A stretch of DNA of 64,000 nt, from assembly GCF_020171745.1 (NCBI RefSeq), contig NZ_JAIVAH010000022.1, positions 186,001-250,000 on the forward strand. Direction: 5' to 3'. How positions within the stretch are numbered: the first letter of the stretch is position 1; every line of letters starts with the position of its first letter. The position numbers and the translations under genes are program-made. Positions 1-7,778 of the stretch are shown in pieces. The notes below the pieces were generated by a model. The model was not told where the DNA came from and did no database searches. It saw nothing but the letters and a program-made list of their open reading frames with translations. The stretch comes from Prescottella equi (lineage in GTDB: Bacteria; Actinomycetota; Actinomycetes; Mycobacteriales; Mycobacteriaceae).

Positions 1-526
1 GGTGTTCACCGCGCACTCGGTGCCCGTCGCGGCCGATGTGAACGCCGGTCCGCCGGCCGAGGGCGGCAACCTGTACAGCCGCCAGGTCGCCGACGCGTCC
101 CGCCTGTGCGCCGAGGCCGCCGGCATCGACGACTTCGACCTGGTGTGGCAGTCGCGCTCCGGTCCGCCGCAGGTGCCGTGGCTTGACCCCGACATCTGCG
201 ACCATCTCGACACCGTCGCGGCGTCGGGCGCGCCCGCGGTGATCGTGTGCCCGGTCGGGTTCGTGTCGGACCACCTCGAGGTGGTGTGGGACCTCGACAC
301 CGAGGCCCGCGACAAGGCGGCCGAACTGGGAATCGAGTTCGCGCGCGTCGCGACACCGGGCACGGATCCTCGGTTCCCGCAGATGATTCGGGAACTCGTG
401 GAGGAACGCCGCACCGGCGCCGCCCCGGCTCGACTGGGTCGGGAACCGCTGCTGGGCGCGACGGTCGACGGGTTGCCCTGCGCGGTGAACTGCTGTGCGC
501 CGGCGCGTCGTCCGGGCGGAAACTAG
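1..526 (+). CDS. hemH: Ferrochelatase (coproporphyrin type), C-terminal part
   Basis: This is the C-terminal half of a ferrochelatase, which inserts Fe(II) into the porphyrin ring. The 5' end lies outside the window; the codon phase starts at base 2. The family motif FTAHSVP with the catalytic His is at the start of the visible part, and the CPVGFVSDHLEVVWDLD block follows. The protein ends with a CAVNCC cysteine cluster, as in actinobacterial enzymes that carry a [2Fe-2S] centre. Actinobacteria generally use the coproporphyrin-dependent pathway, so the true substrate is probably coproporphyrin III (enzyme also named CpfC); that is family knowledge rather than something read here. Its place ahead of the NfeD/SPFH genes and mutAB resembles the M. 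tuberculosis order. Confidence 0.93.
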   Translation, partial: VFTAHSVPVAADVNAGPPAEGGNLYSRQVADASRLCAEAAGIDDFDLVWQSRSGPPQVPWLDPDICDHLDTVAASGAPAVIVCPVGFVSDHLEVVWDLDTEARDKAAELGIEFARVATPGTDPRFPQMIRELVEERRTGAAPARLGREPLLGATVDGLPCAVNCCAPARRPGGN

Positions 527-538
527 AGAGATCGGTGC

Positions 539-569
539 TTGACCTCAATCCACGTTGAGGTTCTAGGTT
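539..569 (+). promoter_or_regulatory. MerR/SoxR-type promoter with operator in a 19-bp spacer
   Basis: A -35-like TTGACC (539-544) and a -10-like TAGGTT (564-569) are separated by 19 bp. A perfect inverted repeat, CCTCAA-N6-TTGAGG (543-560), occupies the spacer. An overlong spacer filled by a palindrome is the hallmark of MerR-family activators, and CCTCAA/TTGAGG arms match the SoxR box. The start codon of the monooxygenase gene lies 6 nt beyond the -10, so the transcript would be leaderless. Confidence 0.75.
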
Positions 570-575
570 CGCGGA

Positions 576-884
576 ATGACCGAGATTCTGCGTATCGACA
601 AGTTCCACGTCCCCGAGGCGTCCCTGCACGAGTTCTTGGCAAAGGTAGGGGAGACCCACGAGGTGCTGGGGCGCTTGGACGGCCTCGTCGCGAACGATGT
701 CGTCCGGTTGCAGGAGGGCGAGAGCCACTTCAATGTGGTCACCGTCGTGAAGTGGAGGGACCGGCATTCATACGATTCGGCCGGGCGGATGATGGCCGAA
801 CGTGCCCGGACCACCGGATTCGACAGGACCGTGTTCTGGGAACGCCTCGGCGTCGAAGCGGATCTGGGGACTTACACGACGTAG
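576..884 (+). CDS. Antibiotic biosynthesis monooxygenase (ABM) domain protein
   Basis: A 102-residue single-domain protein of the dimeric alpha/beta-barrel ABM type. The N-terminal strand (TEILRIDKFHV) is followed by a helix and the pattern FNVVTVVKWRDRHSYDSA, where ABM proteins usually carry the strand-helix unit facing the active pocket. Members oxidise quinol-like or polyketide aromatic substrates without cofactors, or only bind them; the substrate here is unknown. The ATG directly follows a SoxR-like promoter, so induction by redox-cycling compounds is likely. A Streptomyces SoxR regulon is known to contain a small monooxygenase, which fits. It stands alone between the ferrochelatase gene and a DNA-binding protein gene. 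Confidence 0.75.
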   Translation: MTEILRIDKFHVPEASLHEFLAKVGETHEVLGRLDGLVANDVVRLQEGESHFNVVTVVKWRDRHSYDSAGRMMAERARTTGFDRTVFWERLGVEADLGTYTT

Positions 885-945
885 GCTGTCGTCGTCCACC
901 GGCCTGTTTCCGGATGGAAACCATCGGGCCGACTATGTTGTTCGG

Positions 946-1428
946 GTGCAGGACAGCCTCTATCACCGCTTCGAGTTCACGTTCATCGTTCCGCTGCTGA
1001 CGGTGTCGCGGGAGGCCGCGATCGCGGACGAGTTCGACGTGAGTGTCCGCGATCAGGGTGGCCTGCAGTTGCTGACCGTGGCGGCCGAGGGAATGCGCTG
1101 TGCGACGGCGGGAATGAGCCTGGTCGATCAACTCGTCGCGCACGGGGTGACGCCGGAACGCACCCACCCCGATCTCGTCACCCGTCAGGACGTCGCGGAC
1201 CGCGCCGGCGTGACCCGTCAGGCGGTGGGGCAGTGGGTGCGCGGGGTCCGGCAGCGCGGGACACCGTTCCCGGTGCCGTTCAACACCGTCTCCGGCGGCA
1301 TCTGGCTGTGGGGTGACGTGTACGCGTGGTTGCGGCAGCACGACTACGGCCGAGACACCGGGATGCTCTATCCCACGCTCGACGAGCACGTGCGCATCGA
1401 CCGGCACATCGTGATGAACCACCGCTGA
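946..1428 (+). CDS. Helix-turn-helix DNA-binding protein
   Basis: A 160-residue protein. The GTG at 946 was chosen because a TATGTT -10-like box (934-939) ends 6 nt upstream, giving a leaderless start; an earlier in-frame ATG at 802 would overlap the preceding gene heavily. The middle contains a helix-turn-helix, VTRQDVADRAGVTRQAVGQW (around residues 82-101), followed by a basic segment and a C-terminal region with a WLWGDVYAWL motif, as in proteins that bind DNA next to a helix-turn-helix. The first ~70 residues look like a small alpha/beta domain. No enzymatic motif is seen. It may be a stand-alone transcription regulator; its targets are unknown. Confidence 0.7.
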   Translation: MQDSLYHRFEFTFIVPLLTVSREAAIADEFDVSVRDQGGLQLLTVAAEGMRCATAGMSLVDQLVAHGVTPERTHPDLVTRQDVADRAGVTRQAVGQWVRGVRQRGTPFPVPFNTVSGGIWLWGDVYAWLRQHDYGRDTGMLYPTLDEHVRIDRHIVMNHR

Positions 1429-1449
1429 TCACAGCGGCCGCCGGGGGCG

Positions 1450-2259
1450 TCAGGCGCGGTGCGCATCCCGCGCGGAGGCGGACACCGCGGCCACCCGTGC
1501 GGTTCGGACCGCGGACCACAGTGGTCGCAGCAGTTCCTCGCGGGCCCCGGCGCTGGACGCGGACGGTGCCTCGGTCGGCGAATCGTGTTCCGCGACGGAC
1601 AGAATCGTCGCCACTTGGTCGGCCGAGTCGAGGATGCGAAGGGCCCGCGTCGGGATCGAATCGGGGTAACGGTGGTGGGCGCGGTCGTCGAGTGCCTCGG
1701 CGATGCGGCGGCGGGGATCGCCGTCGGCCCGGCCCGTCCGCACCGACGACAACTGCAGCAGCGCGTCCGCGGCGTCACGGATCGCTTCGCGCATCGCGTA
1801 CTCGGCCTCGCCCAGACCGGTGTGTTCGGTGACCGCGGGCACCGCCGCGATCGCGTGGACCGTCCAGCGCAGCACGTCCGGCCCCTCCACGACGGGGACC
1901 AGTCCGATCCCGGGCTGTCCGGGTTCGCCGACGATCACGCCCTCCTCGGCGGCGAGCGCGGCCCGCGCGAACTCGGTGCCGGCGGGCAGGCCCCGCACGT
2001 CGCCCGGTGCGGGCAGCACCAGGCGCAGTCCGCCCGGCGTCTCGGTGCACCGCCGGACGATGCGCAGCAGGATGGGCGCGGCGCCGTCCTGCACACCCGG
2101 CCACGCGAGGTCCGTCGCCAGGGCGGTCTCGGCGTCGGCGGCGCCGACGAGGTGCATCGGCGCCCACTGGTGGAGGGCGTCGATCACGTCGTCGGGTGCG
2201 CTGTCTCCCGCGAGCCAGGAAGCGGCCCACAGGGTCAGTGTCGCGCTGGGGGAACTCAC
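1450..2259 (-). CDS. Conserved actinobacterial protein of unknown function
   Basis: A 269-residue protein of no recognised family, probably corresponding to the Rv1486c-type protein found at this place in M. tuberculosis (inferred from gene order). The N-terminal part is rich in hydrophobic residues and Trp (LTLWAASWLAGDSAPDDVIDAL); the rest is soluble-looking and rich in Ala, Glu and Arg. The GTG at 2259 was chosen because a TATGCT -10-like box lies 8 nt upstream and because the much longer reading frame would run into the divergent neighbour. It is divergently transcribed from the DUF3097 gene, 67 bp away. Confidence 0.65.
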   Translation of the reverse strand: MSSPSATLTLWAASWLAGDSAPDDVIDALHQWAPMHLVGAADAETALATDLAWPGVQDGAAPILLRIVRRCTETPGGLRLVLPAPGDVRGLPAGTEFARAALAAEEGVIVGEPGQPGIGLVPVVEGPDVLRWTVHAIAAVPAVTEHTGLGEAEYAMREAIRDAADALLQLSSVRTGRADGDPRRRIAEALDDRAHHRYPDSIPTRALRILDSADQVATILSVAEHDSPTEAPSASSAGAREELLRPLWSAVRTARVAAVSASARDAHRA

Positions 2260-2326
2260 GGTTATCGAGCATAGGACGGCGTGGCGGTGTCCGCGCACAC
2301 CCCCGCCTGGCATAGCGTGAGGTGCC

Positions 2327-3151
2327 GTGAACGCGAGCAACAAGTACGGCGACATCTTCGCCGGCCACGCCCGGACCCGGAAGCCCAAGACACCCGAGGT
2401 GGCCGCCGAACGAGACCTCGTGGTGGAGGACGCCGCCACCGGATTCTGCGGCGCCGTGGTCGGCATCGAGCGCACGTACGACGGTGATTTCGTGCGCCTC
2501 GAGGACGGGGCCCGCCGCACCCGCCTGTTCGCGATGCGCGAGGCGGCGTTCCTGATCGACGGGCGGCCCGTGACCCTCGTCCGTCCCGCACCCCGGCAAC
2601 AGAAGCCGGCGGCGCAGCGGTCGGCGTCGGGTTCGACGAAGGTCGAGGGGCTGCGGGCACGGACCGCGCTGCCGAGCCGGATCTGGGTGGAGGGCGTGCA
2701 CGACGCGGCCCTGGTCGAGCGGGTGTGGGGACATGATCTCCGGGTCGAGGGCGTGGTCGTCGAACACCTCGAGGGGCTCGACAACCTGGGTGATCGACTG
2801 GCCGAGTTCCGGCCCGAGCCCGGTCGGAAGGTCGGCGTGCTGGTCGACCATCTGGTCACCGGCTCGAAGGAGGAGCGGCTGACGCAGGGCCTCGGCCCGC
2901 ACGTGATGGTGACCGGTCATCCGTACATCGACGTGTGGGAGGCGGTGCGGCCCAAGTCGGTCGGCATCGCCGCCTGGCCGACGATCCCGCGAGGCCAGGA
3001 CTGGAAGACCGGCGTGTGCAACGCGCTCGGCTGGGGCACCCCGCAGGACGGGTGGCGTCGAGTCTACGGTGCCGTCGAGAGCTTCCGAGACCTCGAGGCC
3101 CCGCTGATCGGTGCGGTGGAGCGATTGGTCGATTTCGTGACCGCCGACTGA
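2327..3151 (+). CDS. DUF3097 family protein
   Basis: A 274-residue protein recognised as the actinobacterial DUF3097 family. The core contains a Toprim-like pattern: IWVEGVHDAALVERVWG with the acidic residue after the first strand, then VEGVVVEHLEG and VGVLVDHLV strands, and later TGHPYIDVWEAV. The N-terminal 60 residues resemble a small beta-barrel. Its biochemical role is unknown; the Toprim resemblance suggests nucleic-acid or metal-dependent phosphate chemistry, but that is an inference. The GTG start follows a CATAGCGT -10-like sequence by about 8 nt, so a leaderless transcript is plausible. NfeD and SPFH genes follow on the same strand. Confidence 0.7.
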   Translation: MNASNKYGDIFAGHARTRKPKTPEVAAERDLVVEDAATGFCGAVVGIERTYDGDFVRLEDGARRTRLFAMREAAFLIDGRPVTLVRPAPRQQKPAAQRSASGSTKVEGLRARTALPSRIWVEGVHDAALVERVWGHDLRVEGVVVEHLEGLDNLGDRLAEFRPEPGRKVGVLVDHLVTGSKEERLTQGLGPHVMVTGHPYIDVWEAVRPKSVGIAAWPTIPRGQDWKTGVCNALGWGTPQDGWRRVYGAVESFRDLEAPLIGAVERLVDFVTAD

Positions 3152-3218
3152 ACTGGTTGCCCCCTCGGCCGCGTTTCGCAGGCATCCCGGCGAACGGGAC
3201 TTCTGGTTAGATGGTCTT

Positions 3219-3650
3219 GTGGCAGCTTTGATTTGGCTGGTAGCAGGCGTTCTCCTGGCCGCGGCGGAAGCCTTGGTGGGGGAGTTCTTCCTGCTGATGC
3301 TCGCGGGCGGCGCGCTGGCGACCGCCGGATTCTCCGCGGTGACCGACTTCCCGGTCTGGGTCGACGCGGTGGTGTTCGGCGTCGTATCGCTCGTGCTGGT
3401 GCTGGGCGTGCGCCCGGCGCTGCTGCGCCGCTTCGAGAAGCCGCCGCTGAAGCTGATGAACACCGAGGCCCTGCCGGGCAAGCACGCGCTGGTGCTCGAG
3501 GAAGTCGGCGAGCACACCGGCCGGGTCAAGCTCGACGGTGACGTGTGGACGGCCCGTCCGCTCGACGTCAACGAGGTGTATCCGCCGGGGACGACAGTCA
3601 CGGTGATGGAGATCGACGGCGCCACCGCCGTCGTATGGAGGGGACCGTAG
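3219..3650 (+). CDS. NfeD family membrane protein
   Basis: A 143-residue short-form NfeD protein. Two or three hydrophobic helices cover residues 1-70, with the typical acidic helix start LLAAAEALVGEFFLLML. The C-terminal part (about 80-143) is an OB-fold beta-barrel ending in VTVMEIDGATAVVW. NfeD proteins work with SPFH/flotillin proteins in membrane microdomain organisation, and an SPFH gene follows 5 bp downstream, so the two are co-transcribed. The GTG start is preceded at 5-6 nt by TTAGATG, consistent with a leaderless mRNA. Confidence 0.88.
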   Translation: MAALIWLVAGVLLAAAEALVGEFFLLMLAGGALATAGFSAVTDFPVWVDAVVFGVVSLVLVLGVRPALLRRFEKPPLKLMNTEALPGKHALVLEEVGEHTGRVKLDGDVWTARPLDVNEVYPPGTTVTVMEIDGATAVVWRGP

Positions 3651-3655
3651 AGAAG

Positions 3656-4825
3656 ATGGCAGCACTGATAGTTCTGGCGGTACTGGTCGTACTCGTCGTC
3701 ATCCTGGTCGCGAAGTCGGTGGCGCTGGTGCCGCAGGCCGAGGCGGCCGTGATCGAGCGGCTGGGCCGCTACGCGCGCACGGTGTCGGGCCAGCTCACCT
3801 TCCTGGTGCCGTTCGTGGACCGGATCCGGGCGAAGGTGGACCTGCGCGAGCGGGTGGTGTCGTTCGCCCCGCAGCCGGTCATCACGCAGGACAACCTGAC
3901 GCTGTCGATCGACACGGTCGTCTACTTCCAGGTCACCAACCCGCAGGCCGCGGTCTACGAGATCAGTAACTACATCGCCGCGGTCGAACAGTTGACCATC
4001 ACCACGCTCCGTAACGTCGTCGGCGGCATGACCCTGGAGGAGACGCTGACGTCCCGCGACTCCATCAACGGGCAGCTGCGCGGCGTGCTCGACGAGGCCA
4101 CCGGCCGGTGGGGGCTGCGTGTCGCCCGCGTCGAGCTCAAGAGCATCGATCCGCCGCCGTCGATCCAGGAGTCGATGGAGAAGCAGATGAAGGCCGACCG
4201 CGAGAAGCGGGCGATGATCCTCACCGCCGAGGGACACCGCGAATCGGCGATCAAGACCGCAGAGGGTGCCAAGCAGAGCCAGATCCTCGCGGCCGAGGGC
4301 GCCAAGCAGGCGTCGATTCTCGGGGCCGAGGGCGAGCGGCAGTCGCGGATCCTGCGCGCGCAGGGCGAACGGGCCGCGAAGTATCTGCAGGCGCAGGGCG
4401 AAGCCAAGTCCATCGAGAAGGTGTTTGCCGCGATCAAGGCCGGCCGACCCACTCCCGAGATGCTCGCCTACCAGTACCTGCAGACGCTGCCGCAAATGGC
4501 GCAGGGTGATGCCAACAAGGTGTGGTTGGTGCCCAGCGACTTCGGCGACGCCCTCAAGGGCTTCGCGAAGACACTCGGCGCCCCCGGCGACGACGGCGTG
4601 TTCCGGTACGAGCCCAGCCGCACCGACGACGAGGACCTGCCCCGGCCCGAGGACGACTCCGAGGAGATCGCCGGCTGGTTCGAGACGAAGGCCGATCCGG
4701 CGGTCGCTCAGGCGGTCCGCGCGGCGGAGGCCGTGGCGCGGACGCCCGTCGACAGCCCGCTGACGCAGGAGCACCTGCTCGGCGGCGGCGAGCAGCCCGA
4801 GGGACTTCCGCCGGGGCAGGCGTAG
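3656..4825 (+). CDS. SPFH/band 7 (stomatin-prohibitin) membrane protein
   Basis: A 389-residue SPFH protein. An N-terminal transmembrane helix (about residues 2-20) anchors it, with the band 7 domain (about 22-190) following: VALVPQAEAAVIERLGRYARTV, then the conserved LRERVVSF and VDTVVYFQV-type strands. A long Ala/Glu/Gln-rich coiled coil follows (about 190-280) with repeated AEGAKQ units, as in stomatins that oligomerise. The acidic C-terminal tail is variable. The ATG at 3656 has a GGAGGGG ribosome site at 3637-3643; an ATG at 3635 is also in frame but overlaps the nfeD stop more. It forms an operon with NfeD and the small membrane protein that follows. Confidence 0.9.
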   Translation: MAALIVLAVLVVLVVILVAKSVALVPQAEAAVIERLGRYARTVSGQLTFLVPFVDRIRAKVDLRERVVSFAPQPVITQDNLTLSIDTVVYFQVTNPQAAVYEISNYIAAVEQLTITTLRNVVGGMTLEETLTSRDSINGQLRGVLDEATGRWGLRVARVELKSIDPPPSIQESMEKQMKADREKRAMILTAEGHRESAIKTAEGAKQSQILAAEGAKQASILGAEGERQSRILRAQGERAAKYLQAQGEAKSIEKVFAAIKAGRPTPEMLAYQYLQTLPQMAQGDANKVWLVPSDFGDALKGFAKTLGAPGDDGVFRYEPSRTDDEDLPRPEDDSEEIAGWFETKADPAVAQAVRAAEAVARTPVDSPLTQEHLLGGGEQPEGLPPGQA

Positions 4826-4828
4826 TCG

Positions 4829-5215
4829 GTGCTGCGCTGGCTGGACCGCGAACCGGTCCAGCGGTGGCTCGGGACGCTCTTCCTGGCGTGGGTCGTGATC
4901 CTGGTCGGACCGTCGGCGATCGACCGAGCGACGTCGGACCCGTCAGCATGGGACTGGGTGTGGCTCGGCATCTTTTTGATCGCCCTGGCCGGTTCCGCAG
5001 TGGGGGTGGTGTCGGCGTGGCGGAACCGGAACACGCCCGCCGTCGAGGTGGCTCGGGTGACGCCGGACGAGGTAGCGGTACCGGACGTGCTTGCGGCGAT
5101 CGCGTCCTCGTCGGGCCGGATCGACGCGATCAAACGACTCCGGCAGATCTACCCGGGGCTCGGACTGCGCGATGCGAAGGAACTCGTGGAGAAGCAGTTG
5201 CCCGGTCCGGGCTGA
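4829..5215 (+). CDS. Small membrane protein with a ribosomal L7/L12-like C-terminal domain
   Basis: A 128-residue protein starting 3 bp after the SPFH gene stop. Two hydrophobic helices (about residues 15-30 and 45-63) are followed by a linker and a C-terminal segment, RIDAIKRLRQIYPGLGLRDA (about 97-116), that continues KELVEKQLPG. This closely resembles the C-terminal domain of ribosomal protein bL12, where the pattern KIxVIKxVRxxxGLGLKEAKxLV forms the factor-binding helix-turn-helix. Such domains also occur in membrane proteins of Actinobacteria, where their function is not known. The tight spacing points to co-expression with NfeD and SPFH. Confidence 0.72.
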   Translation: MLRWLDREPVQRWLGTLFLAWVVILVGPSAIDRATSDPSAWDWVWLGIFLIALAGSAVGVVSAWRNRNTPAVEVARVTPDEVAVPDVLAAIASSSGRIDAIKRLRQIYPGLGLRDAKELVEKQLPGPG

Positions 5216-5234
5216 GGTGCGTGGCGATCTCCGG

Positions 5235-5744
5235 TCAGAGCGTTTCGGCGAACAGATCTTCGACCTCGTCCAGGGCCAATCCCGTCGCCTCGGCGATGTC
5301 GTCCAGAGGTAGCCCCGCCCGGCACAGTTCGGCGGCCCGGGAACGTGGACCGTCGAGCCATCCGAGCGTCGTGAGGGACTGCTCGGCGGCCCGCCTGAGC
5401 TCGGCCCGCCGGCCGGGCGACCACGGTGCCGACCGCGACAGCGAAGCCCTTCCGATCCAGTGGCGCAGCAACTCCCCGAGCGTCTCCCGTTGCTGCGCTA
5501 CGGTGCGTCCACCCATCGCTTCCTCTGACACGCAGACGTCGACGAGCATCGCGGGCTCGCTCCTCTCGAAGCGGGTGAACGACCGCCGGCCGACGCTCTC
5601 GGGTAGGCAGCGCAGACAGATCACGAGGGTGCCGGGGAGCGATTTCGTGGCGACGGCGAAGTCGGCTCCGGCGTCCTGCAATTCGCTCGCCAGCCGGTAC
5701 ACGTCGCCGACCGATCCGGTGTCCGACGTGACCACGAGATCCAT
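5235..5744 (-). CDS. Hypothetical protein, last gene of a SatD-like operon
   Basis: A 169-residue protein I do not recognise. The N-terminus (MDLVVTSDTGSVGDVYRLAS) suggests an alpha/beta fold; residues 100-169 are helical and end with AGLPLDDIAEATGLALDEVE, which looks like a helix-turn-helix or a small helical binding motif. A Cys pair (LVICLRCLP) lies at about residue 42. It lies 37 bp downstream of another unknown gene on the same strand and is the last of a four-gene run. It overlaps no conserved gene and faces the end of the SPFH operon. Confidence 0.6.
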   Translation of the reverse strand: MDLVVTSDTGSVGDVYRLASELQDAGADFAVATKSLPGTLVICLRCLPESVGRRSFTRFERSEPAMLVDVCVSEEAMGGRTVAQQRETLGELLRHWIGRASLSRSAPWSPGRRAELRRAAEQSLTTLGWLDGPRSRAAELCRAGLPLDDIAEATGLALDEVEDLFAETL

Positions 5745-5781
5745 TCGCCCGACGATACCGACGTGCGGCGGTAGGAGGAGG

Positions 5782-6651
5782 TCAGCGGGTCAGTAGTTGC
5801 TCGGCCCGGTCTTCGTCGAGACCACCACGCCAGGAGGCGAGGGGAACCGGGATGTCCGATCGCGGACCGCTCCTGACGGTGCGATAGGCCGCCCTGCGTT
5901 CGGTGTCGGGGATGAACCGATCCCAACTCGGAACGAGGGCAGGGCAGGGTAGGACGCCGATCTCCGACAGCCCGATCAGGATTCCGTAGCGCTGATACTT
6001 GTCGGTGCCCGGAACGATCTTGGACCGTGCGACGGCCTTCTCGAGGTCGCTCGGGAGCGTCCCCGCAGGCAGAGTGCGGACGAGGTCCAACAGCGCACGC
6101 AGCCGTTGTCTGTCGTCGTCGGTCGGAAGCGGCAGGCCCTGCGCCGCAGCGGCTTCCAGATCGGGAAGATAGTGCTGAGGCAGTTCGTTCCACGCCCATC
6201 CGAGAGCGAGTCGCAACAGCGCCTCCGTGACGTCGACCTCGTACGAGTCCTCGGTCAGGCCGCAGTCGGGGATGCCGTGGTTGCCCTGGTCGGCGGTACC
6301 GAGATGCCGTGCCCACCCGTACGAGATCACCGTCTGTCGGCCGCGCGGAGCGCTCCCCAGTCCGGCGACGAAGGCACCGAGTACACCGTCGACATCGATG
6401 GCGTCGGCGGCGACTGTCGCGCGTTCGACGATCTCCGGTGGCGTCCAGCGTTCCGTGCTCCGGACTGGCCAGCCGAACCCTTCTGCAGCGGCGACGTCCT
6501 CGGGTGCGCGCGACCGTTCTGTGCCCTTGACGGTTCCGGCCCGGGTGAGGCGGTAGCCGTAGCAGAGCAGCAGGGGCTCGAGTTCGGCTCCCTCGGGGAT
6601 GCGACGCGGTGCGGCGCTCACCATCGGTCCTGAAGTGCTGTTCTCACTCAT
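5782..6651 (-). CDS. Hypothetical protein in a SatD-like operon
   Basis: A 289-residue protein of no family that I can name. It has a Pro-rich N-terminus, a segment VISYGWARHLG (about 110-120), a GIPDCGLTEDSYEVDVTEAL block and a helical stretch ending LEKAVARSKIVPGT. There is no signal peptide or membrane segment. It starts 4 bp downstream of the membrane protein gene of the same run, so it is probably co-transcribed. It may be strain-variable: this run lies in a position where the conserved mycobacterial order goes straight from SPFH to the DedA-like gene. I cannot propose a function. Confidence 0.6.
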   Translation of the reverse strand: MSENSTSGPMVSAAPRRIPEGAELEPLLLCYGYRLTRAGTVKGTERSRAPEDVAAAEGFGWPVRSTERWTPPEIVERATVAADAIDVDGVLGAFVAGLGSAPRGRQTVISYGWARHLGTADQGNHGIPDCGLTEDSYEVDVTEALLRLALGWAWNELPQHYLPDLEAAAAQGLPLPTDDDRQRLRALLDLVRTLPAGTLPSDLEKAVARSKIVPGTDKYQRYGILIGLSEIGVLPCPALVPSWDRFIPDTERRAAYRTVRSGPRSDIPVPLASWRGGLDEDRAEQLLTR

Positions 6652-6655
6652 GGCG

Positions 6656-7186
6656 CTATGTCACCAGCGCCCGGCCGACGCCCGCAACGGCGATCGCCCA
6701 CAGCACGCTGGTGAAGGTGCCGATGATGAACTGTTCCGACGCGTGCGGCTCGCGCAGTTCGGGGTAGCGCGCGAGGCCCTTGACGGCGAGGACGATCGCG
6801 ATGCCCTCCGGCCAGCCGGCCAGGATCGACACCGCGACGGCCGTGCGCTCGAGCAGCCCGATCATGCGGCCCCCGCGCAGCGGTCCGTCGTCGGGTTCTG
6901 GTCCGGCATCGGGTTGGCGACGGGCGAATCGGAAGGCGGCCAACACCATCGGTGCGCCGCCGGTGGCGGCGGCCGCGACGGTGAGGACGTAGGTCGTGGC
7001 GAGCGCGAAGCCCTGGACCGGTGGCGCCGCGGTCGCGGCGAGTGCTGCCCCGCCGAGCGCGAGGACGGCGACGACGGGCGCCAGGCGGACGGCGGTGCCC
7101 GCCCGGTCGGACGTTGCACCGAGCCGGCCCGCGACCGCGCCGACGAGCGCCGCGATTCCGATGAGGATGAGACTGAGCGCGGTCAT
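6656..7186 (-). CDS. Integral membrane protein, partner of a SatD-like regulator
   Basis: A 176-residue protein with about four hydrophobic helices (roughly residues 1-20, 33-55, 62-85 and 115-170), including the segment FALATTYVLTVAAAATGG and a conserved-looking loop EGIAIVLAVKGLARYPELRE. Its ATG overlaps the stop of the SatD-like gene (ATGA), so translation is coupled and the two products probably act together. SatD proteins in Firmicutes are also followed by a membrane protein gene, but of a different length. Function unknown. Confidence 0.68.
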   Translation of the reverse strand: MTALSLILIGIAALVGAVAGRLGATSDRAGTAVRLAPVVAVLALGGAALAATAAPPVQGFALATTYVLTVAAAATGGAPMVLAAFRFARRQPDAGPEPDDGPLRGGRMIGLLERTAVAVSILAGWPEGIAIVLAVKGLARYPELREPHASEQFIIGTFTSVLWAIAVAGVGRALVT

Positions 7187-7764
7187 CGGTCGGCCCTCCC
7201 GAGCAGACGTGCGGCCAACTGTCTTCCGGCGACCTCGGCGTGCCAACCGGCGGCAATGAGGCGCTGCGACACGGCCTGCTTGCTGATGCCGAGTTCGGTC
7301 GCGGACTCGGCCTGGGTGAGCCCGCGTCGCGCGAGATCGACAGCGGCGTGGCCCTGCGGTGTACGGCGCGATACGAGCAGCGCCAGCAGCGTGAGGGCGG
7401 CGTCGGCGTCGGCTGCCGCCTGCGAGTCCGTGGCCTCGACGGCGACCCCGGACGGCGCCCTCTTGGCGCGTTCCACGGCGTCCCTCGCGGCCTCGAACGC
7501 GGGTCCGCGCCCGGCCCGGGTCTGTGTGGGGAGGGGTTCCTCGACCTCGCCCACCCCGATGCCGACGCTCCAGTGTTCCCGGCGCACGAGTTCGAGCGCG
7601 AGATCGACGACGGTGTCGGCGTCGTCGGCGACGGCCTGGACCTCGTCTCCGGCGGTCCGCTCGAACGGGCGGAGCAGCGGGCACGACGCGAGGTCGTCCA
7701 GAAGCGGTCCGACGCGGTCGATGTCTCGTCGACTGCCTCGTTGATCGACGGTCAGTACGAACAT
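7183..7764 (-). CDS. SatD-like protein with a C-terminal helix-turn-helix
   Basis: A 193-residue two-domain protein. The first ~95 residues look like SatD: an initial VLTVDQRGSRRD strand with Asp and Ser, then RTAGDEVQAV, which matches the GDE-Q signature of that family, and WSVGIGVGEVE. The C-terminal part contains the helix-turn-helix LTQAESATELGISKQAVSQR (about 148-167). It heads a run of four same-strand genes and has a strong palindrome just upstream that overlaps the likely promoter, so autoregulation is likely. SatD was named from acid-tolerance work in streptococci; its biochemical role is not established, and assignment to the family is by pattern only. Confidence 0.65.
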   Translation of the reverse strand: MFVLTVDQRGSRRDIDRVGPLLDDLASCPLLRPFERTAGDEVQAVADDADTVVDLALELVRREHWSVGIGVGEVEEPLPTQTRAGRGPAFEAARDAVERAKRAPSGVAVEATDSQAAADADAALTLLALLVSRRTPQGHAAVDLARRGLTQAESATELGISKQAVSQRLIAAGWHAEVAGRQLAARLLGRADR

Positions 7765-7778
7765 GGAGCAAGGCTATG

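Noticed and set aside
1775-4774. A 999-codon minus-strand open frame
   Set aside because: It is antisense to the DUF3097, NfeD and SPFH genes, which have clear family motifs. Its translation is low-complexity (Arg/Gly/His-rich), typical of high-GC shadow frames.
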